Origin: Tethya wilhelma
Taxonomy: Eukaryota; Porifera; Demospongiae; Tethyida; Tethyidae
Direction of reading: 5' to 3'
Assembly: GCA_964030475.1 (NCBI GenBank)
Contig: CAXIPT010000004.1
Location: 4,908,291 to 4,972,290 of the forward strand
Length of the DNA stretch: 64,000 bases
Positions 38,763-52,140 of the stretch are shown in pieces. Below the pieces are notes generated by a model. It saw only the letters and a program-made list of their open reading frames with translations. It ran no database searches and was not told the DNA's origin. Numbering within the stretch: position 1 is the stretch's first letter; the number at the start of each line of letters is the position of its first letter. Both the position numbers and the translations under genes were made by a program.

Positions 38763-41700
38763 TGTAAGCATGTTTCAACACAAATGTCAAGGTTGAGCCA
38801 AGCTATATGTACCATATGAAGAATGTGTTAGCTGTTTCTATTGGGAAAAAAGTTGTTTGGTTAGAGTATTTACAATGTTGGGATAAAAGATGAGTGCATT
38901 CACAGTTCCTTCGCTACTGCTAAGTTTAGCTTGATAATTAAAACAACAAGAGCTAGTCTAAGTAGGAGGAATATAGGTAAAACCTGTAAAGTCCAGAGTG
39001 AAGAGCACTTTTACACTTGTTTGATCCAAGTATAAATTATGATTCAAAATTCCTTGGCATGTATGACCCACAAAGGATACCTGAGCGTTCAAATTTACAC
39101 TGGTTGTATGGTTTCTCCAAAATGAGGAATTGGTTCTCATTAAGCAATAGTCCAATGGGCAATGGTGGTGTACCAGCACTTCATGACTGCATGGTTGTAT
39201 TGAGAATGATTTTGAAAGTTGCATTACTTCATTGTTGGGATGTCCTGAGAATTGTGTTATGTATTAGTTTTTATGTCACATTCTACACCATATGTGTGTG
39301 AAGTTCCTCCTTACAGACACGTACGAACTTGAATTTCTATCAAACCTAGCTGTACCCTAATGGACAAGGCAATAGGGTAATGTTAAGGCTTAATTGTTTC
39401 TTCAGTATTGGTATATATTTCATCTGTGAATAACTGGTATGGACCCAGATCAATGTTTTCATAATCTGGAATGTTTGGTATAATGTTAGTCGTCAACAGT
39501 CAACTGTATTAATGCATTCATTTTCATTTGGGAACTTAACGGTATAGTTCAACCGTACAAAAATTGTAAACATTTTATATATAGGTGTTGTAACTCATTA
39601 ACTGTAATAGAAGTGTTTACAAATGAAGCTGCTACAACTGCTGGTGTGGTTCCCATTCTTGTCCTACAAACGTATACTGATTATTTGTGATTTATATGTC
39701 TTGTGAGCTATTCAGTGTTCCATGTTTTTTTGATTTTTGTGAACATTTGGTTGAGTCACTACATATGCATATCCTTAATGGATTCGATGCTATTGTAGAG
39801 GGGTCTTCTTCATGCATGATTATTGGTATTTCATATCCGTAATCTCTGTATGGCAACTCTGAATGACTTGTATGGTGATCATCAATTATACAAGAGTCAC
39901 TGTGTTGGGCTTATACAAATGTCTATTCATTCTCCGAACTGCCAGTGTGCACGGAGGTGTTGTTGACAAATTCAAGTTGACTTGTTGTAAAGATGTCTTC
40001 TTCTCGGAAAGCTCTTCAAAATTGAACGACCACAATGCACATATATAAGAATATACTTCCAGATGCATCATAACTCTGTGTGTAGCCATTGTCTTCAATG
40101 TAAATGCCTCCTCCTTTATTCTGAGCCTGCGCATATTTCCAATAAATTCACAAAAGGCTCCGATGTTTGATACAAACATTGACTTTTTATAGAGAGCTGT
40201 TGCCCCTCCATCATATCCTTTGTTGTTTATGAACTGTGCACTGCCAGGTGTATAAATAACCAGCCTTAAATTTTCTGTTGCTTTTGTTCCACCACAACTT
40301 GCACCAGTGTTATTGTTTAGCCCAAAATTTTCATAAGCTAAAATGTTGTATGTTGTATTGACAAGAGCAATAGTCGAACCACTGTGTTGATTTGCTATAT
40401 TATGCCTAAATAGAGCATCTACCTCAAAATTTAGCAAACTGTGGATCAATGCAAGAGATGTACCATTGTTTCGCAAAAAGTCATTGAACACAAAAAATGT
40501 GACGTTAGAAGCAAAGAAAATCACTAGACTAAGTCCTACTCCGCCACTACAGCTGTCAATAAGATGAAAGTTCGAAGCTGTTTCTAGTCTGTAATCCACA
40601 GAAAGTGCAGCTCTACAATTGCATGGGACTCTTTCAGTATGTACATCTATGATTTCAATGTCAATAACCACAAAATTTCTTTGAACCATTCTTGAGTAGC
40701 ACTCCCAAAATGTACAAACGCTCATAGTTATACTACTCTGAAACAATTGAATATCTTTAAGTACAACTCTAGTCTTCATTTCTGACAATTTATTTTGACC
40801 ATATACCCGGTTCTGACCAAAATAGCTCGAACCCTGCATTCTAAAGATCATAGCACAACACTCTTGATCATTATCAGTCATTGTTAGTTGCTGAACATTG
40901 ATCTCAATACTAGTGTATCGGCTGTTCATATTGCCAAACATAAGGTATCAATGTATCAGAGTCACATTTTTAAGGTCAGCTTTCACTGAATCCAAGTTCT
41001 TTATATAAAAATGTCAAGTCTATATATTATAGTTTTGTTGGTGTGGTGGCTTAGGTTAGCTATGAAAATCAAGTATGCCAAGTTGAATGTAAATTCTCGC
41101 CTTTCAGTTGTGTATATGCTACCACATTTCTCTGAGGAGTCTTAATAATTGCTACTACAACTGTAGTTTCAAAAATAGAGTGTTCTCTCTCAGACTTTGT
41201 ACTCCTATTGTTACAGTAATAATAAAGCATCCTAGGATGGCTTTTGGGTCTTCTTCTAGCACATAACTGATGGAGATGTCATTTGTATAGGCAAATAGTA
41301 TTGCAAACTGTTCACAGTAATGAACAGTGTCATTATACACATCCTCTGAATATGTACAGTGATTGTATTCTGTTCCATGAAGCTGTCTAAAATATGCTTC
41401 ATGCAGTCACTCTGGTACTTAAACCACAATTTTTGAAAGCAATTTTTGTTATACCTGATCATGTTTGTGGAGTTTGCAAATACAAGTCTAAACCCATGCA
41501 GAATTTGATACATCTACCTATGCATTACAATTATAGTATAACTGCATAACTGTAACCTTCTGTCGTGTTCCGAGCAGTTACTACTTAATGTTTTGTCATG
41601 ACCAACAATTGCAAAGTTGCTAATGATATTCACAATAATTCCATTAAATTGTTTGCTCACCTCATGAATGCCGGGAAGAAGTTGTAGCATAGTGTTTGAT

Positions 41701-41930
41701 GTAAAACAGAGCTCATAGTTCCCCAGTACATCTTGCAGGGTGAGATTGGTAGTATCAGGAGAAGGGAAAGTGACCTCCAGTATTGCTGAGCCGTCATGTT
41801 CCGCTAATGTAGTGACAGTTGTCTTGTTGGTAGGAGTGATGTAGATCACTTGGGAGTAGCTGTGACAGAAACAGAAGCTTGAGAAAGCAAGAAGACAGAC
41901 AAAAACAAAAGTTGTAATAATGCTTGAATA
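38763..41930 (-). pseudogene. PMP-2 pseudogene, duplicate of PMP-5
   Basis: A decayed PMP copy, closest to PMP-5 along its length. The start codon is lost (the PMP-5 ATGGCAACT corresponds to ATTACAACT near 41910). Many frameshifts and deletions break the frame (open pieces at 41514-41849, 39886-40941, 38958-39224 and others). The part near 40950-41500 has lost sequence. At the other end, homology stops at 38763 within the membrane block, at the codons for LNLDIGVETC. No carboxy-terminal helices follow, so a membrane receptor cannot be made. Confidence 0.88.
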
Positions 41931-42084
41931 AATGAGCTATTGTAGCCTGTGCAATCACAACCATACCTGTATGCATGTAGCCTGCATGTGCATATGACTG
42001 TCACTATTAAGTGTGTGTGTCTAATACAGTAACTATATACTGACCTATCTAAACGTCTGTGTATACCAAACATTAATTCATGCA

Positions 42085-42350
42085 TCAGTTCACTCGGGTA
42101 GAACCAATTTCCATTTTAATGTATTGAACTTGTTGTCAAACATAAAAAGCAAGTTTCTTTCATTATAAAAAAGTAACATAAGGATTCTTACACACACAAA
42201 GCAAAGTGAAAGTAAACCTATGGAAACATGTTTTGTTGAACAAAAAAACTAATATCCACAGGACAAAACCTATTCAACCAAGAAAGCTCAGATCACCCCA
42301 TAGTCCTGCTGCATGAGTGCCTTGTCCTTGGGGAAGCACGGTTCTCAAAA
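42085..42350 (-). pseudogene. Remnant of the SCYL2 3' end next to PMP-2
   Basis: TCACTCGGGTAGAACC, AAGCAAGTTTCTTTCATTAT, CACAAAGCAAAGTGAAAGTA and ACCAAGAAAGCTCAGATCA occur here in the same order and orientation as at 56990-57212. The SCYL2 stop TTAACC (plus-strand view) has become TCAACC. About 75 bases of coding tail are deleted before CCCCATAGTCCTGCT, and homology fades near 42350. It is a by-product of the duplication that made PMP-2. Confidence 0.85.
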
Positions 42351-43201
42351 TGAAAATGTCAGGTTTAAAGTCTTTGAATGATGCCTGCCTAAAAGGAGCC
42401 CATGCATGCATGCATGTTTTTTACAAGTAAAATTAAAAACTGCATGAATAGACCTATAGCTTTGAAAGACACAGAGTAACCTTCTACTGTACAAGAATGA
42501 AGGACTGAAACACTATAAATTCAACTCTGTATAGACTCAGAATGCACCACAACCAGTCAACCACTCCTGTAGTCTCGCGAAGCCACTCTCACATTAATTT
42601 TGAGCAAAAGTGAGCTGGGGTGTGGCTTTGCGAGACTACCGCTCCTAGATCCTGCTAATGAGATATCGCTAATAATTTGTGACACAGGCCAGTGTAGGAA
42701 GACGTCTGAATAGAAAGTTGGTAGATGTCTGTGTTGGTTGCTTGGCAATGTGTCTCTTCTCTGATCTCTCAAATTGCAGATTCATATTACTGCTAGGCAT
42801 CAGTCCATTGCAAGCTTAGTAATCAATTCAACTGCTGTAAAGAGTTGGTTAGTACCTAACACCCGCCTGGTTCAGTGTCAACATGCCATACACAATAACT
42901 TGCAATTGTCACACTAACACATTAGTGGCAACAATTTCTGACAGTCGTATAGTGATGTTGAAGCGGTACAGAGATTAATGATCACAAAACTTGTTATTTA
43001 AAACTAATTGTAAATCAAACATACAAGAAAGTAACAAATGGATAAGACTATTGTTACAGAATTTAATGTAAAATCTTCCGCATTTATTATAAATGATTAC
43101 TTATTAATCAAAGGAAGTGAAATTGTATTAAGTCCACACATTGCTGTACGTTTATGTATTACAGCCTAGTACATAATAATTATCAAATGAGTTATATATA
43201 C
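42351..43201. other. Intergenic between PMP-2 remnant and PMP-3
   Basis: It contains a short palindromic element (42569-42639) and, from about 42940, the 3' flank shared by the PMP genes (CTAATTGTAAATCAAACATA). No gene is supported. Confidence 0.55.
42569..42639. repeat. 71-bp inverted repeat (MITE-like)
   Basis: GTAGTCTCGCGAAGCCAC (42569-42586) and GTGGCTTTGCGAGACTAC (42622-42639) pair with one mismatch around a 35-bp loop. It is probably a miniature element. Confidence 0.65.
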
Positions 43202-46200
43202 CTAATCTACTAACAGTGGCTCCTTTAGTTCAATTGATGAGTGTGTGTTTATCTGAGCTGCTCTGGTAATAGCTCTAGTGTTATCGGTGAAGGGGTTGTT
43301 CCTGGCAATTATCTTGATGATACCAATTCGAGTCAGTGCACATCTTAAAGGAGAGCTCACTTGTTTGAATGCCTGAGAAATAATATGCAAACACTGACTT
43401 CCCTTGTGAGTGGATTTCACTTTCAAGTACACGTGACTCATTAGAATTGCCAGTGAAACTACTACCGCAATAGAGACTGATGTTTTGATGACTTTGTCTT
43501 GGTCTCCTTCTGTCAGTCTAGTGTAGAAAGTGGCTGCTGATAAAATGCCAAGATTTAGCAGGAAAACATATTCCACGATGTCCAAATAAATTGTTTTGTA
43601 GACCCCTCCAAGGTATGCAAGATAGGTCAGCAAACAGAAGGATGTTACGGAAGTGATGAGGAGATTCAGAGCTGGATCATTACGTAAGTTCAAAGAGCAG
43701 TGCACGGATCAGCAGAAGAAGTCCAGGCCAGTAGCGATGTTTCTCCTTATAAGGGCCAGTGTGAGCATCAAAGAGAGGCTTCAGTTTCCACACCCAAGAG
43801 AGAAGGAAGTGATAAGGGAGACGCTGCAGCCACTGAATGATGAGAAGGACTAGTGTGTAAGGAGCTGAGACAAGAACAAGAAGTAGTAAAGCAGCAACAA
43901 ACAGCACAGCATGTTTTGCTTCAAAGAAGTCTACATTTCCATCATAAAGCCAAACTCTTTGTATGTAGCCATCTGGGTAAACCAGTTGAGCTGAAGAGAA
44001 GGTGGTTATAGTGATTCGAAGTAGCTTTGTATAGGAGAGTAGGAAGAGTGTTCCCAATGCTTGTACAGCATACTCTCCACTGAGCCTTGCTGCAAGAGAA
44101 GAGCGTCTACTTACCATGATTATTGCTATCACTAGGAGCCAGATATAGAGTGGAAAGAGAAACTGTAGCCACGTTTTAGTGTAAGCATCTAGACTATTCA
44201 TGAAGCATGTTTCAACACCTATGTCAAGGTTGAGCCAAGCTATGTACCATCTGAAGAATGTATTTGCTGTTTCTGTTGGGAAAAAAGTTGCTTGGTTAGC
44301 ACTTACAATATTAGCAAAGAAAAGGAATGCATTTACAGTTCCTTCAGCTACTGTCAAGTTTAACAGGATGATCATAGCAACAAGAGCTAATCCAAGTAGG
44401 AGGAATACAGGTATAACCAGTATAGCCCAGAGTGAAGAGCACTTTTTACACTTGTTTGATGCAAATATCTGACTCAAATTTCCTCGGCATGATCCACAAA
44501 GGATACCAGAGCGTTCAAAATTACACTGGTTGGATGGTTTCTCTAAACTAAGGAATTGTTCCTCATTTATGCAATAGTCTAGCGGACAGTTGTTGTATAC
44601 CAGTACTCCATGGGTTGTTGTATTGAGAATGTGTTTGAGAGTTGCATTGATCCATTGTTGAGAAGTCCTGCGAATAGTGTATGTTGTTACATCACAATGC
44701 ACACCATGTTGATTCAATTCTTTCATACATTCACATGTGCTTGAAGCATGGCTGAACTCAAATCCTAGTGGACATGATGAATAGAGAGGGATAAAAATTT
44801 TCAGTTGTTTTAACAGAAGCATCATCTGTTTTACTGTTATTGTTGATAAGAATGGTGGTAATTTAGATATTGGTAATTTGGAAATCTGATTACTGTCCAT
44901 TTGTAAATTCAAAACTTCATTCTTGTTGGGGGATTTTACAGTGTAATTTAATCTAGAACAGACTCTATTGACATATTGAAATTTTTGCAATTCATCTACC
45001 ATCATGGAACTGTTTTCAAAAGCTGCAAGTACAATAGCTGGTGTAGTCCCAAACCTCTGACCAACAGCTACTGCTTCTATTTGAAAAGACTGTCCGGGAT
45101 ACAATGGTGGGTCTAATTTGTACTCAGTGATGTTACACTGTGGAGTTGCTTCTACACAAAGGCAGACCCTTGATGGAGTTGATGATATGACTGAAGGATC
45201 TTTAGGATCAGAAATCAAGCTTACGTTTCGAAGTGAGCAGAATTCCAGGTCACAAAATTAATATCAATCCAACCACCAAAAATTGCACTACCAGCATATG
45301 TTATTCACAAAGATTGTCAATCGTTGAATATTCTTATCGTCTAGTATACTTTGCAACATAAATGCACATGTTATGAAGAGCTGACCCGATTGTTTATACT
45401 TTGTTTCATAACATTCTTCTGCAATAAATATTGCACCTCCAAAGTGACTAGCCGAGTTTCCTATAAATTTTACTTTTACTCTGGAAAAGTCATCAAAAAA
45501 GCCATAACGCTCATTCGATGTACCACCTGCACCATATACGACAATAGAGTGCTCATAAAGTGCTAGTGCACCTCCATCATAGCCTTTGTTGTTTATGAAC
45601 TGTACCAGTGATCTAATTGTGAATTCTGAGCTTTGTTTGGCTGTAATGCCACCACAATTTGCACCTGTGTTATTTTTGAATAACAGTTCACCTGCTACAG
45701 CTTCCATGTATGTGTAAGATATAACCACAGTTGATCCACCATGATTTTTCTCAGCATAGTTGTTGATAAAAGTAGTGGCTCCATAAAGTAATATCCATGA
45801 TAGAAAATAACTAGAAAGACATGTTCCATTATTGTTCAAGAACTCAGTTTGATCATTAAATGAAACAGAAGAATTAGTAAAGGTGACTAAACTATTGTCA
45901 GAACAGCAGTGTGTGACACTAAAGTTGTAAGAAAAACATGCTATACAAAGTGCTTTGAGTGCAAAGTTGCAATTGCATGCTAGCTGTGTAAACAATACAT
46001 CTCTTAACACAAGTTGAAAGTGTTTATCACCATCTTTAGTGAATGTCCTACTTCCACATCCTCTGAACATTATATTACTCCCAATAAAACGAGCACGATT
46101 CAGTTCAACTTGTACATTAACATCTTTGTAGCAGTCTGGATTCAGCAGTTCTTCATTGATAATTAAACCAGCACATGATTCTTGGTTACCAATAATGGTA

Positions 46201-47271
46201 AGATTATTCATCACCATTTCAAGTTTATATGTCATAGCCTTTGTAAAATTTTCTCTACACACATATTTAAATGAACTGAATAGAATATACTTTGGTGTTC
46301 AAGACGGACATTGGTTAGAATCACAGCAACTTTTTGAAAAAAGTACACTTGCTGATAATCTACAAACAAACCAATACCACTATAATCAGTATGACTAGCC
46401 CTGAATGACACATTTTTCAGCGAGTAAAAGTGATCATATTTGCTGATATGGGGTGAATGAAAGTTGTCCACGGTTTGTATGTAGCATCTCGTATTCAAAA
46501 ATGTGGAATTCTTAATGATCAAGACAGTTACCCCAATTGTAACAAAGCAAACATCAGATTCCGTTGTTGAGTGACTAATGATCATGTTGTGGATTCTGAT
46601 GATTCCTGATTGGGTGGCTAGAATCACATAAGATGTTTCACAGGTTGAATTTGTGTCCATTTGGCGAGAATAAAGCATCTGAACTTCGATGTAAGTCAAA
46701 GGGGATAAATACGAATACAACAGATCCTTTAAGTTAATATCACCTCCTGGCCATTTTTCTACAATTGTTGCAGAACAGTTACTTAAGTGAAAGTTGGCTA
46801 GTGTTATATTGAGCGATCGTTCAAAAAAAATCCAAGAGAAGAGTTTCCAGTACATTCAATTTTGCTACAAATTGACTCATTTGAGCCAGCACATGAGGCA
46901 CCAACAATTGCAAAGTTATGGATATTGTTCACCATTATACCCTCATATTGGTTGCTTACCTCGTGCATGCCAGGAAGAAGCTGGAGTATTGTGTTTGATG
47001 TGAAAAACCACTTGTGGTAATCCAGCACTTCCTGTAGGGTAAAAATGTCTAGCCCTAACATTGCTGATCCACTGGCAAACTGTTCACCGGTATAATTGTC
47101 TGGCATTAAAGTTGTATTGAAAGCATCTTCAATGTTTGGGACAATGTAATACACTTTCATCTTGGGTGAAAATGACGAGCAGAGGGTCATCATTGAAGCT
47201 ACAAGGCTAAAAATGAATAACAAAGTTGTTGAACTATCAAAAGTAACCATGAAAGCACTCCTGTTTGCCAT
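43202..47271 (-). pseudogene. PMP-3 pseudogene: full-length but frameshifted
   Basis: The whole PMP layout is present, from a signal-peptide-like start (MANRSAFMVTF at 47271) to the tail ELKEPLLVD, but the frame is broken in at least four places. These are a T8 homopolymer near 46823-46830, a shift near 46250-46262, a deletion near 45220-45300, and a 14-base deletion near 43692 (AAGTTCAAAGAGCAGTGC against the longer PMP-1 sequence). The membrane block remains nearly identical to PMP-1. The homopolymer shift could be a sequencing error; the 14-base deletion is unlikely to be. Confidence 0.82.
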
Positions 47272-48175
47272 TCTGCAAGCTATAGTCACTATGATAGCTA
47301 CACTTGGAAATAAAATAATTGATTATTGGCTCGCCATATGCATGCAATTAAGTTTTTGTAAACTTAATTGTCAGTTCTCTAGTCACATACAAGGTGGCAA
47401 TTCTTTTATGCAAGCTATATACATGCATGCATATACCTGGACCTTAAATGCAAGCAATTCTCTCCAAAAGTTATTGATATTATTTTCATGTGTATCTGAG
47501 CCCTTATTGTGTATGTCCACAAAACGTTACCACTGTTATTCAAGCTACTTGATTGTGTAACCTGTGCAAAGTGAAGGTGAACACAAAATAGTAATTGTTA
47601 TGTCACAAAGTTTAATAATCAGTTTGGGAAAAGGACCAAAAAATACCCACAAAGCAAAGACTATCCGTTGACAACAAATTGGCAAAATGAAAAATTAATA
47701 TCCTCCATGCAGTTGCTGTCTTATTCTCACCAGCATCGATCTGCATGTTCCTTTTGCTGATGAGAGACCTATAGTCAAGCTTGCAATGAAAAATTATAAT
47801 TATATATAGGGAAAAAGGAGCTAAATATATGCCTAAAATCTCTCATCATGCATAGCCATGCACATGCTTTGCCATCAATATTATTGTGCTGCATGGTATA
47901 GTGATGTTAAAGAGATACTACATGAGATTATCAAAATTAATGAACACAAATTAAAATAATTCAACTGGTTATTAATTTAAAACTAATTGTAAGCCAAACA
48001 TACAAGAAATTAACCAATGGATAATAACACTATTGTAACGATTAATTTTTGGTATAAAACCTTCCACATTAATTATAAATGATTACTTATTAATTTTAGG
48101 AAGTGAATTCCATGCACACAGTGTTGTTCATTTATGAATTACAGCCTACATATCTATAAAAGGTGTTATACCTAC
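47272..48175. other. Intergenic between PMP-3 and PMP-4
   Basis: AT-rich. From about 47890 it matches the 3' flanks of other PMP loci (TACAAGAAATTAACCAATGG). It also includes ATGCATGC-rich patches near 47400-47440. No gene is seen. Confidence 0.55.
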
Positions 48176-51100
48176 CTAGTCTACTAATAGTGGCTCCTTT
48201 AGTTTAATTGATGAGTGCGTGTGTGTGTGAGCTGCTCTGGAAGCAGGTCCAGTGTTATCAGTGAAGGGGTTATTCCTGGCAATTATCTCGATGATACCGA
48301 TTTGAGTCAGTGCACGTGTTATAGGAGAACTCACTTGTTTGAATGCCTCAGAAATAATATGCAAACCCTGACTTCCCTTGAGAGTGGATTTCACTTTCAA
48401 GTACACATGACTCACTACAATTGCCAGTGAAACTACTAGAGCGATAGAAATTGATGTTTTGATGACTTTGTCTTGGTCTCCTCCTGTCAGTCTAGTGTAG
48501 AAAGTGGCTGCAGATAAAATGCCGAGATTTAACAGAAAAACGTATTCCAAGAGGTCCAAGTAAATTGTTTTGTAGATCCCTCCAAGGTACGCAAGATAAG
48601 ACAGCAAACAGAAGGAGGTTATGGAAGTGATGAGGAGATTCAGAGCTGGATCATTACGTAAGTTCAAAGAGAAGGCAACAAAGAGTAGTGCACGGATCAG
48701 TAGAAGCAACCCAGGCCAGTAGCGATGTTTCTCCTTATAAGGACCAGTGTGAGCATCAAAGAGAGGCTTCAGTTTCCACACCCAAGAGAGAAGGCAGTGG
48801 TAGGGGAGTCGCTGCAGCCACTGAATGGTGAGAAGGACTAGTGTGTAAGGAGCTGAAACAAGAACAAGAAGTAGTAAAGCAGCAACAAACAGCACAGCAT
48901 GTTTTGCTTCGAGGAAGTCAACATTTCCATCATACAGCCAGACTCTTTGTATATAGCCATCTGGGTAGACTAATTGAGCTGAAGAGAAGGTGGTTATTGT
49001 GATTCGAAGTAGCTTTGTATAGGAGAGTAGAAAGAGCGTTCCTAATGCTGGTACAGCATACTCTCCACTGAGCCTGGCCACGAATGAAGAGCGTCGACTA
49101 GCCATGATTGTTGCTATCACTAGGAACCAGATGTAGAGAGGAAAGAGAAACTGTAGCCATGTTTTAGTGTAAGCATCCAGACCGTTTATGAAGCATGTTT
49201 CAACACCTATGTCAAGGTTGAGCCAAGCTATGTACCATCTGAAAAATGTGTTGGCTGTTTTTATTGGGAAAAAAGTTGCTTGGTTAGCACTTACAATGTT
49301 GGCAAAGAAAATGAGTGCATTCACGGTTCCTTCAGCTACTGTCAAGTTTAGCAGGATGATCAAAACAACAAGAACTAGTCCTAATAGTAGGAATACAGGT
49401 ATAACCAAAATAGCCCAGAGTGAAGAACACTTCTTACACTTGTTTGATCCAAATATATGACTCAAATTGGCTCGGCATGATCCACAAAGGATACCAAAGC
49501 GTTCAAAATTACACTGCTTGTATGGACTCTCTAAATAAAGGAATTGAGCTTTGTTTAAACAATAGTCTAGTGGGCAGTGGTTGTGTACCAGTACTCCATG
49601 GCTGGTTGTATTTAGAATGTGTTTGAAAGTTGCATTGATCCATTGTTGAGGATTTCTGAGAATAGATATGATGCAATATCACATTCTACTGCTTTCTCTA
49701 GTAGCTCTTTCTTACAGAGACAAATACTAGAGTTTTGATCAAATTCATACCCCAGTGGGCAAGGGTTTACAGCAATGATAATTTTCAATTGTTTTAGTAG
49801 TAACGTTGCTTGCTCTCTGATCTGGTTTGATACTAAAATTCTATTTAGCCATGATTGAATTTCAAGGTTGTGAGTAGTTGTGTCAACTTCAAGCAGGATG
49901 GTTTCAGTATCATTAAATTTTGGGGATTTAATAGTATAGTTTAAACTTGTGCAAAATTTGTCAACACTTTGTATTCTTTGCAATTCATCAACATGTACTG
50001 AACTGTTTTCAAAAGCTGCAAGTATGATGGCTGGTGTAGTCCCAAACCTCTGACCAACAGCTACTGCTTCTATTTGAAAGGACTGTCCGGGATACAATGG
50101 TGGGTCTAGTTTGTATTCTGTGATATTACAGTCTGAACAGAATCCAGATAAGATCCGGAAAATTTTTTTTCCAGATTCTGAGTTTTCGAACACTTTTTAA
50201 AGCTTAGATCTAAGCCTCTTTGATTAGGCCTAATCACTCGAGCTTAGGCCTAAGCTTAGACCTAATCTTGAAGCTTAGGCCTAAGCTTAGACCTAATCAT
50301 CAAAGCTTAGGCCTAAGCTTAGACCTAATCATCAAAGCTTAGGCCTAAGCTTAGACCTGCTTAGGCCTAATCATGAAGCTTAGATCTAAGCTTAGACCAG
50401 CTTAGGCCTAATCAAGTGGCTTAGATCTAAGCTTTTTAAACTCTTTGAAATTTCAGAATCTGGAAAAAAATTTTTCCAGATCTTATCTGGATCCTGTTTC
50501 TGGAGTTGATTCTACACACATGCACACTCTTGTTGGGTTTGAACTTATCACTGATGTATCTCTAAGCTGAGTACTAATGGTAAATTTTGATTTTTGAAGT
50601 AATCCTGCTCCACGGTTACAAATATCTATCCAACCACCAAAAATAGCACTGCCAGAATCTACGGCAGTATTGTTTATGAATGTTATCATATTTTTGATTA
50701 ATTCCTCTGGATCACGAACAAACTTCAGGCTTATTAGGTCCAAGCCAAACGCACATGCTATATTCTTGGTTGCTGTGAAGTGCTCAAATTCCTCATAACT
50801 TTCATCCGCAACAAAAACGGCACCACCAGAATGTTGAGCAAAATTTTCAGTAAAGATTATTTTCCCTACCAAATCATTTTCAAAATATTGCTGTGAATAC
50901 ACTACTTTTGATAGGCCATAGAGTGCCATTGCTCCTCCATCATACCCTCTGTTGTTATAGAATTCCATATATGAACGGACAATAATTGTTGAGTTCTCTT
51001 TGGCCATGATTCCACCACATTTAGTGCCCGTATTGTTCATAAATAATATTACAGCATCTTGGCCTTCAACTTCAAGTATTGAGTTGGCCAGCAAAACTGT

Positions 51101-52140
51101 TGATCCACTATTTTTTTGTGAAATATTGTTACTAAATATCATATTTCCACCAAATACCATGTCCGATTTCCCAGTTGCTGCAATGCAGGTTCCATTGTTG
51201 TGTGTGAAGTAATTAGCAAGATTAAAGTCAACCTTTGCAACGTAAAACCTTACCAGACTTGACTCACAGCAACTTTGATTTACTCTTAAGAATTTAATAT
51301 ATGTTACAGTACAAATTGACAGCAGTGCATTACTACAAATGCAGGGAACTTGATTGATTAATACATTCCTAATTTGAACTATTAGCCTTGCTCGATCATT
51401 ACCTTCTAATGTAGTGCATCCTTCGATTTTAATATTGCTTTGAATAAACCGACTATTTGATATTCTAAATATTGCTAGAAAGTTTTCTTCATCGTAACAA
51501 GCAGTATCAATATCCACTAGTTCTACAGATAAGCCAAAGCAAGATTCTTGGTTGCCAAATACTTTAACTGTGTTCATTTCAACTGAAACTTTGTACTGAA
51601 CTGGAATTTTTTTCAAATTATCAGTACACAACTCATTGTTAGCAATACTATACTTGAATTTAAGGCCTCTGTTTTGAAATACTGATTGTTCAAGGATTAC
51701 TTCAATAGAGTCAACTGTTTGATAGAATTCAATGTACAATGCATAGCTATTAAATTTCTTTTGGCCAGCCTGAGACTGAAACACAATATTACTGAATGTA
51801 TACACTTGTTTAGTACCTATAAAGTAGTGTACTAGTAGACTAAGTATATCTGATTTGTCTAAAACAACAATGTAAGCCTTAACAGCTGACACAAAGTAGG
51901 AATGCCGAATGGTTAAGCTAGTCAACCCCATTGTTGCAAAGCAAGCTGTTACAGTAGTTCGGTACTGGAAAATTACATTTTCAACTGTAAAGTTGCCTGG
52001 AAGAAATATCAAAAACATGTACTTGCTACACACGTGGTAAAAACTATTATATAGTTTAAAATATCTGACAATTTCTTTGAAGTTTAGCAAGTCATTTTCT
52101 AATTCCATTGTTAGTGCACTACAGTTACTTAACTGAATTT
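48176..52140 (-). pseudogene. PMP-4 pseudogene: 5'-truncated, frameshifted, MITE-interrupted
   Basis: Homology starts at about 52140 (codons for NCSALTMELEND), so the signal peptide and about 150 residues are missing and replaced by unrelated sequence. The ectodomain (to 50483) is open. A 359-bp element at 50138-50496 interrupts the frame. A small deletion near 49665 shifts it just after the CDI(T) motif of the stalk. From there the membrane block is open to the stop at 48176 and ends KEPLLVD. No functional receptor is expected, though the membrane block could persist as a gene-conversion donor. Confidence 0.85.
50138..50496. mobile_element. 359-bp TIR element with internal AAGCTTAGGCCT satellite
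   Basis: The left end CAGAATCCAGATAAGATCCG and right end (reverse complement CAGGATCCAGATAAGATCTG) form inverted repeats about 45 bp long, including a second CAGAATCTGGAAAAAA arm. The interior has several copies of a roughly 25-30-bp unit with AAGCTTAGGCCTAAGCTTAG. It is inserted in the coding sequence of PMP-4. Flanks AGTCTGAA and TTTCTGGA agree only in part, so the target duplication is unclear. Its CAG...CTG termini recall hAT elements. Confidence 0.8.

Noticed and set aside
43202..52140. Reading the PMP-3 and PMP-4 frame breaks as introns
   Set aside because: The breaks coincide with small indels or a TIR insertion in otherwise continuous homology, and the intact paralogues are intronless there.
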